Assembly: GCA_949295395.1 (NCBI GenBank)
Contig: CASFLB010000090.1
Span: 1 to 5,172, forward strand
DNA from: an uncultured Pseudomonadota bacterium
GTDB lineage: Bacteria; Pseudomonadota; Alphaproteobacteria; RF32; CAG-239
Direction: 5' to 3'
Length of the DNA: 5,172 nt
In this document: one piece after another, positions 1 through 4,809 of the stretch
How the letters are laid out: every line of letters begins with the position of its first letter
Position numbering within the stretch: the first letter of the stretch is position 1
The notes under the pieces: generated by a model
Told to the model about the DNA's origin: nothing
Databases searched by the model: none
Seen by the model: only the letters and a program-made list of their open reading frames with translations
Translations under genes and position numbers: made by a program

Positions 1-107
1 ACTATGGTAACTGCGCGTGGTACTCCTGCTTTGGTACCAGCTACGGGGTGTTCTACTACCTTGATAAGAGTAGCAGCTACGAGGTCCGCCCCGTCCTCGT
101 TTTTTAG
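1..107 (+). CDS. C-terminal end of an unidentified protein (5' truncated by window edge)
   Basis: The frame whose first full codon is at position 3 is open for 34 codons and stops with TAG at 105-107. The peptide is rich in Tyr, Ser, Cys and Gly and ends in YEVRPVLVF. An ending of the type VRPVL(V/A)F on a Tyr/Cys/Gly-rich tail recalls surface or pilin-like paralogous families, such as Fibrobacter-type paralogous or DUF1566-like domains in gut bacteria; that link is memory-based and weak. Five of six Tyr codons are TAC and G+C is about 52%, richer than the genes that follow. A strong intrinsic terminator starts 20 bp after the stop, which supports this as a real gene end. Frame 1 is also open here, so the frame choice rests on the plausible C-terminus and the stop-terminator spacing. 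Confidence 0.6.
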   Translation, partial: YGNCAWYSCFGTSYGVFYYLDKSSSYEVRPVLVF

Positions 108-126
108 GTTTTATCTCTTTATCCCT

Positions 127-162
127 TTTTTCAGCTCCGCGCAGCGGAGCTGAAAAATTTTT
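127..162 (+). terminator. Intrinsic terminator of the upstream gene
   Basis: A perfect 10-bp stem (131-140 with 144-153, arm TCAGCTCCGC) closes on a 3-nt GCA loop. Four flanking T-A pairs extend it (127-130 with 154-157), and TTTTT follows at 158-162. The A/T flanks are symmetric, so it could also work on the minus strand, although no minus-strand gene ends here. Confidence 0.9.
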
Positions 163-191
163 ATTATAATATTTCAAAATTTGAAGAAGAG

Positions 192-219
192 TTGACATTA
201 TCTTGTTTCGTGCTATCGT
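192..219 (+). promoter_or_regulatory. Predicted promoter of the membrane-protein gene
   Basis: A perfect -35 TTGACA (192-197) is followed after 16 nt by TATCGT (214-219, 4/6 matches to TATAAT), preceded by TGC as in an extended -10. Predicted transcription start is near 226, about 20 nt before the ATG at 247. The site lies in the short gap between the upstream terminator and the gene, so the gene appears to be transcribed on its own. Confidence 0.6.
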
Positions 220-246
220 GCTGTTTTGTTAGTGAGGGTTTTATTT

Positions 247-996
247 ATGGAACAAAACAATCAATCTTCTCAAATCTCTTTTTCTTTAGCTTTTGCTCAG
301 GCTTCTGATTTTTGGCAGGCCAATTGCAAAATTATGCTTTTGTGTTCGCTTGGTGTGTTTGGCTTTTTGCTTTTGGGGTTTGAACTTATGGGGTTTGAAC
401 TTATCGGCGGTTGGCAAAGCTCTTTCTTTTTGCCATGGGGCGTGTTGTTCTATCTTTTTTGGTATGGGTTCTTTCGTTTTGTGTTCGACCGGAAGCCTTA
501 TCTCAAAAGCGGGCGAATCTTTCAATCCCTTATTCCGGCAACTAAAATTTTTACCATCGCTTTTCTTGTTGGAACCTTTCTTTTGCTCATTCCTTATGCT
601 CCTTATGTGATGAATGTGCCGGTCGAGGTCAAGGAAAATTATGAGGCGTTTCAAAAACGGTATATGCAAGATTCTGATGCCTATGATGTGGTGCTGAACC
701 TTATCTTTATTTTTTTGGCACCGCAAGTTATTTTGCGGCCGTTTATGGCTTGGATTAGCTCGGTTATCGGGCGCAGTTGGTCGGTGCTTACGGCTTGGAA
801 TAAAACCGAAAACGGCTATGGGTCGCTCTTGGTTTTGACGCTGTTGGCCGATGTGTTTTATTTGGCCTTGGGGTATTTGGCTCAATTTGGCGTGCCGATG
901 TTTGTGGTGTGGTTTTTTTCCGCGCCGCTCCTTGTGTTTGCCGCCCTTATCCTTAGCCGTATTTATGCGTTTTATTTTCTTAACTTAGCTGATTAG
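247..996 (+). CDS. Multi-pass membrane protein of unknown function (249 aa)
   Basis: I do not recognise this family with confidence. The start is ATG 247, with GAGGG at 234-238 eight nt upstream; an in-frame TTG at 226 would add seven codons but would fall on the predicted transcription start. The protein has a short polar N-terminus, then hydrophobic stretches at about residues 28-48, 58-80, 99-118, 147-163, 192-212 and 217-240, giving five or six membrane spans. A charged loop lies at about 125-146. The segment from R164 to G190 (with GRSW and AWNKTENGYG) resembles the 'small residues - GR - W - T.G' loop of several alphaproteobacterial inner-membrane proteins; this is a loose similarity only. 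There is no signal peptide cleavage motif and no catalytic motif. Its last 12 bp overlap the end of ligA on the opposite strand, and no terminator follows. Acidic residues E46 and E51 sit at the end of the first hydrophobic stretch, inside a small duplication. Confidence 0.85.
   Translation: MEQNNQSSQISFSLAFAQASDFWQANCKIMLLCSLGVFGFLLLGFELMGFELIGGWQSSFFLPWGVLFYLFWYGFFRFVFDRKPYLKSGRIFQSLIPATKIFTIAFLVGTFLLLIPYAPYVMNVPVEVKENYEAFQKRYMQDSDAYDVVLNLIFIFLAPQVILRPFMAWISSVIGRSWSVLTAWNKTENGYGSLLVLTLLADVFYLALGYLAQFGVPMFVVWFFSAPLLVFAALILSRIYAFYFLNLAD
375..404 (+). repeat. 15-bp perfect tandem duplication inside the membrane-protein gene
   Basis: GGGGTTTGAACTTAT occurs twice back to back (375-389 and 390-404). 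The unit is a multiple of three, so the frame is kept and the protein gains a second five-residue block (GFELM then GFELI) at the end of its first membrane segment. It looks like a recent slippage or tandem-duplication event. Confidence 0.9.
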
Positions 997-3069
997 TTGT
1001 GCAAAGTCATCTTCGCTTAACGTTTTAATCCCAAGTTCGGCGGCTTTGGCGGCCTTAGAGCCGGCGTCTGCTCCCACAATCACATAATCTGTTTTTGATG
1101 AAACCGAACCAGCAACTTTTGCGCCCAGCTTTTGTGCCAGGGCTTTGGCTTCCGAACGAGTCATCTTTTCCAATGTTCCGGTGAAAACAACCGTCTTTCC
1201 CGATAAAGGCGAATCGTTGCGGCTGTCGTCATAATAGTCTTCAACCGTGATTTCTTGCAAAAGCTGTTCAATAATTTTGAGGTTATGCTCTTCTTGAAAA
1301 AACTCAACCATGTCGGTGGCCATGGAAGCCCCGATGCCATCAATCGTCACGAGAGCTCCTGTTTCTTTGGCCTTCATCTCGGTCATAAAGTGTTCAAATG
1401 AGCCATAGTTTTGAGCCAATAATCTTGCGGTGGCGGCTCCGACTTGTCTTATGCCTAAAGCGTAAATAAACCGCGGTAGGGATATCTTCCTTTTGGCATT
1501 TATCGCCTTGAATAAATTTTCAACCGATTTTTTTCCCCAGCCTTCGCGTTGTTCCAAATGCAGAACCGAGCCTTGTTGGGCGGCGAACAAGTCGTCGCTT
1601 GTGTTGCGGCGCTCTATGCTGAAAATGTCGGCCGGCGTGCGTAAAATTCCATCGTTGTAAAAGTCTTCAATGATTGAACTGCCTAAGCCTGCAATGTCGA
1701 ATCCTTCCTTGGAAACAAAGTGGATAATCCGCTCCTTTGCCTGTGCCGGACAGCTCAAACCTCCGGTGCAACGTCGAATCGCTTCGTCTTCTTCTCTGAT
1801 GGCGTGGGCGCCGCAAATCGGGCAGGTGGTTGGAAAGATAAATTCTTGCGAATCGTTTGGGCGCTTATCTAATAAGACTTGAACAATTTGCGGAATTACA
1901 TCTCCGGCACGCTGAATAATAACCGAATCGCCAATGCGAATGTCTTTGCGTTTTATCTCGTCTTCGTTATGCAAAGTGGCGTGTGATACAATCACTCCGC
2001 CGACGTTTATCGGCTCCAAATCGGCAACCGGCGTCAAAGCCCCTGTGCGGCCGACTTGGATACGAATGTTTTCTACTTTGGTAATGGCTTGTTCGGCCGG
2101 AAATTTATGCGCGACAGCCCAACGTGGGGTGCGGGTCAAAAATCCCAGTCTTTCCTGAAGTTTGATGTCATTTACTTTATAAACCACACCGTCAATATCA
2201 TAGTCTAAATCGGCGCGAATCTCCATTAAATGCTGAAAATTTTCATCAATGTCTTTGATGGTCGGGCAGAGGCGATTGTGCTCATTTATCGGAAAGCCCC
2301 AAGCCTTTAAATGATTGAAAAAGTCTGCTTGCGAAACCCATTTGCGCTCTGAAACTTCGCCCCATGTATAAGCAAAAATACTCAAGTTTCGTTCGGCTGT
2401 TATTTTGGCGTCAAGTTGTCGCAATGAACCGGCTGCAGCGTTGCGTGGATTAGCAAAGGTTTTTTTACCTTCAGCCTCGTATTTTTCATTAAGTGCAAAA
2501 AAGTCTGATTTTTTCATATAAACTTCGCCGCGGACTTCTAATATCTCAGGATAATCTCCGTTTAGCTTTTGCGGAAAGTTGCGAATCGTCTTTAGGTTTT
2601 CGGTAATGTCTTCACCAATAACACCGTCGCCACGGGTCGCACCTTGCACGAATCGACCATTTTCATAACGCGCCGAAAAAGACAATCCGTCTATCTTGGG
2701 TTCGGCCATGAACGTGATGTCAGCGGCGCTGTTTAAAAAGCGTTTTACCCCTTGTACAAAGTCTTCTACCTCTTCTATGGAAAATACATCGGCTAAAGAC
2801 AGCATAGGGAATCGATGTGTGACTTTTTTGAAACCACTTTGCAAAGGAGCGCCAATTTTTTTTGAAGGGCTGTCAGGTCGAATTAATTCAGGAAAGAGAG
2901 CCTCGATTTCTTCATTTCTTTTCTTTAGCGAATCGTACTGTGCATCAGTCAGATAAGGATTATCTTGCTGGTAGTAGGCAATATCAGATTTTGCCATTTC
3001 TGTTGCAATATATTCCAACTCTGCGGCAGCTTCGTTTGGGGTTAGTTCCGATACGGGTTTGGTGTTCAT
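985..3069 (-). CDS. ligA: NAD+-dependent DNA ligase LigA
   Basis: It seals 3'-OH/5'-phosphate nicks in duplex DNA during replication and repair, using NAD+ as AMP donor; it acts in the cytoplasm and is essential in most bacteria. The 694-aa protein is full length (E. coli 671). Domains in order: Ia, with YYQQDNPYLTDAQYDSL at 32-48 for NMN binding; adenylation domain, with catalytic Lys125 in KIDG and later GEVYM (181-185) and DGVVYKV (293-299); OB fold at about 325-400, including HKFPAE; a four-Cys zinc finger (C416, C419, C434, C440); helix-hairpin-helix region at about 443-605, including DGIG 577-580; and a C-terminal BRCT domain at about 620-694. The longer linker before QREGWGKKSVENLF resembles alphaproteobacterial LigA. 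ATG 3069 is preceded by AAGAAGGA (3082-3075), five nt away. It is transcribed alone from a good promoter, convergent with the membrane gene, with no terminator visible at its end. All expected active-site and zinc residues are present. Confidence 0.98.
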   Translation of the reverse strand: MNTKPVSELTPNEAAAELEYIATEMAKSDIAYYQQDNPYLTDAQYDSLKKRNEEIEALFPELIRPDSPSKKIGAPLQSGFKKVTHRFPMLSLADVFSIEEVEDFVQGVKRFLNSAADITFMAEPKIDGLSFSARYENGRFVQGATRGDGVIGEDITENLKTIRNFPQKLNGDYPEILEVRGEVYMKKSDFFALNEKYEAEGKKTFANPRNAAAGSLRQLDAKITAERNLSIFAYTWGEVSERKWVSQADFFNHLKAWGFPINEHNRLCPTIKDIDENFQHLMEIRADLDYDIDGVVYKVNDIKLQERLGFLTRTPRWAVAHKFPAEQAITKVENIRIQVGRTGALTPVADLEPINVGGVIVSHATLHNEDEIKRKDIRIGDSVIIQRAGDVIPQIVQVLLDKRPNDSQEFIFPTTCPICGAHAIREEDEAIRRCTGGLSCPAQAKERIIHFVSKEGFDIAGLGSSIIEDFYNDGILRTPADIFSIERRNTSDDLFAAQQGSVLHLEQREGWGKKSVENLFKAINAKRKISLPRFIYALGIRQVGAATARLLAQNYGSFEHFMTEMKAKETGALVTIDGIGASMATDMVEFFQEEHNLKIIEQLLQEITVEDYYDDSRNDSPLSGKTVVFTGTLEKMTRSEAKALAQKLGAKVAGSVSSKTDYVIVGADAGSKAAKAAELGIKTLSEDDFAQLIS

Positions 3070-3101
3070 GCGAATCCTTCTTTTCTATCTTTATTTATTT
3101 A

Positions 3102-3130
3102 CTTATAGGCTTTTGTAACAGGCTTGTCAG
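3102..3130 (-). promoter_or_regulatory. Predicted ligA promoter
   Basis: Read on the minus strand, -35 CTGACA (3130-3125, 5/6) is separated by exactly 17 nt from -10 TATAAG (3107-3102, 5/6). Predicted start of transcription is near 3095, giving a leader of about 26 nt that contains the ligA ribosome binding site (3082-3075). No operator-like palindrome is evident. Confidence 0.7.
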
Positions 3131-3194
3131 CAAAATAAAATTTGTTTCTCCCAGAAAATAATGCTTGAAAAAAATATGCGTTGTGTTATTGATT

Positions 3195-3224
3195 TTGCCA
3201 AATCCCAATTATTAATTTTATTAT
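3195..3224 (+). promoter_or_regulatory. Predicted promoter of the 159-aa repeat protein
   Basis: -35 TTGCCA (3195-3200, 5/6) and -10 TATTAT (3219-3224, 5/6) are 18 nt apart. The predicted start of transcription is near 3231, only about four nt before the ATG at 3235, so the mRNA would be nearly leaderless. An alternative -35 TTGAAA at 3165-3170 has only a poor -10 behind it. The surroundings are so A+T-rich that chance matches are likely. Confidence 0.4.
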
Positions 3225-3234
3225 TTGTTTTATT

Positions 3235-3714
3235 ATGAAAAATTATAGCAAACTGGTTCTTAGCACGATTGCTGAAGAATCTTTTAAAGAGAAAAAAAGT
3301 ATGAGTCTCAATGAGGCTGAGAAAAATTTAGGTCCATGCTCTTTAACAGCTGTTTCGTTGAAAAATGACGAGGGTAACTTTGTTGATAAAGATCGTGTGT
3401 GGATGTCTGTTGGTGGCGGTGTTTGGGCCAAAACCTCCATCTATGCGCCGGTTAGTACCGTCAAAGGATATTATGAAAATCTTCCTGTAATCCGAGCTGA
3501 AAAATTTGAAAAAGCTGTAGCGATGACGGTTGATGAAGCAAAGAAAGTTCTCGGTGTTTGTTCTTTGGCTAAAGTGGCTCTCTGTAATAATCGTGACGAG
3601 ATTGTTATGAGTGAAGGTGAGGTAGCTGTGGAAGTTGTTTGGCTTAGTTTTTCCGGTACTTATTGGGCTCGTGTCGGGGGCTATGTTGACGAAAATATTG
3701 GCATTGTTCTCTAG
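3235..3714 (+). CDS. Hypothetical protein made of two copies of a ~55-residue domain (159 aa)
   Basis: I do not recognise this protein. It is soluble, with no signal peptide or membrane segment. Two repeats are visible: residues 11-70 and 85-150. With an offset of 74 residues, M23/M97, E27-A28/E101-A102, L32-G33/L106-G107, C35-S36-L37/C109-S110-L111, V40/V114, L42/L116, N44/N118 and V50/V124 align. After a six-residue insertion in copy 2 the match resumes with V55-W56/V135-W136, S58/S138, G61/G141, W64-A65/W144-A145 and Y70/Y150. The repeat also matches upstream of the internal ATG at 3301 (I12/I86, E15/E89, F17/F91), which favours the start at 3235 even though no Shine-Dalgarno sequence precedes it. 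The Trp-Ala-Lys/Arg strand after a V-W-x-S strand suggests a small beta-rich fold in each copy; that is inference. It has its own promoter, diverges from ligA and shares a terminator with infC. Cellular role unknown. Confidence 0.8.
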   Translation: MKNYSKLVLSTIAEESFKEKKSMSLNEAEKNLGPCSLTAVSLKNDEGNFVDKDRVWMSVGGGVWAKTSIYAPVSTVKGYYENLPVIRAEKFEKAVAMTVDEAKKVLGVCSLAKVALCNNRDEIVMSEGEVAVEVVWLSFSGTYWARVGGYVDENIGIVL

Positions 3715-3721
3715 TAATAAA

Positions 3722-3760
3722 AAAGACGCTTTGCTTTGAGGCTTAGCGTCTTTATTTTTT
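3722..3760. terminator. Bidirectional intrinsic terminator between the 159-aa gene and infC
   Basis: A perfect 9-bp stem, AAAGACGCT (3722-3730) with AGCGTCTTT (3745-3753), encloses a 14-nt loop. On the plus strand it is followed by ATTTTTT; on the minus strand the A run at 3717-3724 becomes a U tract. It lies eight nt after the plus-strand stop (3712-3714) and 17 nt beyond the infC stop (3777-3779), so it serves both convergent genes. Confidence 0.9.
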
Positions 3761-3776
3761 GATAATTTGAAAATCT

Positions 3777-4316
3777 TTACATCGGAGAGATAATCATCAT
3801 CATCTGTTTGCCTTCAAGTTTGGGGGCGGAATCGAGTTTGCATAATCCTTCCAAATCTTCGAGCAGGCGATTTAAGATTGTTTGTCCCATATCGTTGGCG
3901 CTTAATTCACGTCCTTTATAGCGCATGGTGAATTTGACTTTGTTGCCGTCTTTCAAAAACTTTTTGGCTTGCTTGACTTTGACTTCGTAGTCATGAGTAT
4001 CAATCATGGGGCGAAGCTTTAGTTCTTTAATCTCGACAACTTTTTGATTCTTTTTGGCTTCGTTCTTTCTTTTTTGAACTTCGTATTTATATTTGCCATA
4101 ATCTAAAACTTTGCAAACCGGAGGATTAGCTTGCGGGGAGATTTCTATTAAATCAAGCCCGCTTTCTTCGGCAACGGCTAAGGCCTCTTTTATCGAAACA
4201 ATGCCGCGGTTTTCTCCGTCTGCGTCAATTAATCTTACTTCCTTTACTTTTATATCCTCGTTAATGCGTGGTCCGTCGCTCTCGCGTACTGGCGCATTGA
4301 TGTTTTCTTTTATTAT
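3777..4316 (-). CDS. infC: Translation initiation factor IF-3, with an AUA start codon
   Basis: IF3 binds the 30S subunit, blocks early 50S joining and checks the codon-anticodon match at the start site. The 179-residue product has the N-domain (NINAPVRESDGPRINEDI, about 5-22), the family signature K69-V-L-D-Y-G-K-Y-x-Y-E-x-x-K82, a Lys-rich linker helix (about 77-92) and the C-domain with MRYKGRE at 131-137. The usual family length is about 170-180. No ATG, GTG or TTG lies at the expected N-terminus: an in-frame TAG (4328-4326) sits just upstream, and between it and IKENINAP only GAG, GCA, ACA, ATA, ATA occur. Translation must therefore begin at ATA 4316 or ATA 4313, 5 or 8 nt after a perfect AGGAGG. 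The first ATG in frame (4007) is residue 104 and would give only the C-domain. IF3 itself discriminates against non-AUG starts, so such a start is known to give autorepression in E. coli (AUU there). rpmI and rplT, the usual downstream partners, are absent. Confidence 0.97.
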   Translation of the reverse strand: MIKENINAPVRESDGPRINEDIKVKEVRLIDADGENRGIVSIKEALAVAEESGLDLIEISPQANPPVCKVLDYGKYKYEVQKRKNEAKKNQKVVEIKELKLRPMIDTHDYEVKVKQAKKFLKDGNKVKFTMRYKGRELSANDMGQTILNRLLEDLEGLCKLDSAPKLEGKQMMMIISPM

Positions 4317-4321
4317 TGTTG

Positions 4322-4327
4322 CCTCCT
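4322..4327 (-). promoter_or_regulatory. Strong Shine-Dalgarno that fixes the non-AUG infC start
   Basis: Minus-strand AGGAGG (4327-4322) overlaps the in-frame TAG at 4328-4326. Its spacing is 5 nt to the first ATA and 8 nt to the second, so both are possible initiators. A perfect Shine-Dalgarno before a weak start codon is what is expected of an IF3-sensitive initiation site. Confidence 0.85.
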
Positions 4328-4354
4328 ATAATGGTTATTGTAAAAGTGTGCTTT

Positions 4355-4386
4355 ATTATATTAGGCGAATCTCTTTTTTATTTCAA
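4355..4386 (-). promoter_or_regulatory. Predicted infC promoter
   Basis: On the minus strand, -35 TTGAAA (4386-4381) is followed after 17 nt by TAATAT (4363-4358), and a perfect TATAAT overlaps it at 4360-4355, 20 nt from the -35. Whichever hexamer is used, transcription would begin near 4350, leaving a leader of about 30-35 nt that includes the AGGAGG. The exact -10 is uncertain. Confidence 0.55.
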
Positions 4387-4557
4387 GTTAAAAAGTGGGG
4401 ATATTATAAAGTTCTTTTTTTTATTATTTTGTGGAGAATATAGAGATTGTGTGGAAAAATAATTTTGAGTTGAAGAAAATATTTTTAAAAGTTTTTTAGC
4501 ATAATCAATAAATTAAAAAAAAGTTCAAAAAAAAGTGAATTTTTTTTTAAAAAGTTG
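4387..4557. other. A+T-rich, A-tract-containing region between the infC and rRNA promoters; likely UP element
   Basis: I see no gene here. The stretch is almost wholly A+T, with A8 at 4515-4522, A8 at 4527-4534 and T9 at 4540-4548 directly upstream of the rRNA -35. Tracts spaced about 12-14 bp apart may bend DNA, and A/T-rich sequence just before the -35 is the known signature of an UP element contacted by the RNA polymerase alpha subunit. Two DnaA-box-like 9-mers lie at 4430-4438 and 4450-4458 (weak). Confidence 0.5.
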
Positions 4558-4586
4558 TTGACATTCGATTGGGATTGTCCTATAAA
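4558..4586 (+). promoter_or_regulatory. rRNA operon promoter
   Basis: A perfect -35 TTGACA (4558-4563) lies exactly 17 nt from -10 TATAAA (4581-4586, 5/6). Together with the A-tracts just upstream this is the strongest promoter in the window and is oriented toward rrs. Predicted start of transcription is near 4593, giving a ~217-nt leader. Confidence 0.88.
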
Positions 4587-4592
4587 CCACTT

Positions 4593-4809
4593 CGCCGACA
4601 GGTTGAATGGTTAATGAAATCTTAAAACTTCGGCAGAGCGCTTTCAAAGAGCGACAGGTTATAAAGACAGAGATTGAATAGGAAAAAAATAGAGGGGATA
4701 CGCAGGCGGTATATCTTGAATAAAAAGATAATAAAGTCTGTGATATTTCTAAAAGGAACCAAGAGATTCTTTTGAAGTGAAGTAAGACAGACAGGATGGA
4801 ATTTTCAAT
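4593..4809 (+). ncRNA. rRNA operon leader (pre-16S 5' region)
   Basis: This is the transcribed spacer between the predicted transcription start and mature 16S; it has no coding potential that I believe. A boxA-like antitermination element may be present at 4638-4649 (GCGCTTTCAAAG, close to the TGCTCTTTGA core), at low certainty. CGACAGGTT is repeated at 4596-4604 and 4652-4660. Nested inverted repeats precede the gene: GTCTGT (4736-4741) with ACAGAC (4787-4792), and inside them TTCTAAAAG (4747-4755) with CTTTTGAA (4769-4776). In rRNA operons leader sequence also pairs with sequence after 16S to form the RNase III processing stalk; that partner is outside the window. Confidence 0.6.

Noticed and set aside
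286..885. A 199-codon open frame on the minus strand inside the membrane-protein gene
   Set aside because: Its Lys/Arg/His-rich composition is what the complement of a hydrophobic, T-rich coding strand gives; the plus-strand frame has a promoter, ribosome binding site and coherent membrane topology.
1670..2158. Small plus-strand open frames within ligA (1670-1882 and 1934-2158)
   Set aside because: They are antisense to conserved LigA domains (zinc finger, OB fold) and have no ribosome binding site or recognisable product.
3301..3714. A shorter start (ATG 3301) for the 159-aa protein
   Set aside because: Only a weak AAAGAG precedes it, and the internal repeat continues upstream (I12/I86, E15/E89, F17/F91), so the residues before Met23 belong to the protein.
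3777..4007. A separate 76-aa protein starting at ATG 4007
   Set aside because: It is the C-terminal domain of IF3; the frame continues upstream without a stop through the whole N-domain and linker to the ATA start.
4111..4443. A 110-codon plus-strand frame over the infC 5' half
   Set aside because: It is a shadow of infC, contradicted by the clear IF3 motifs on the other strand, and runs into A+T-rich promoter DNA.
4716..4744. A second rRNA promoter (P2) with TTGAAT, 17-nt spacer and TGTGAT in the leader
   Set aside because: Both hexamers are poor matches in A+T-rich DNA, and the upstream TTGACA/TATAAA promoter is far stronger; not excluded, but not supported.
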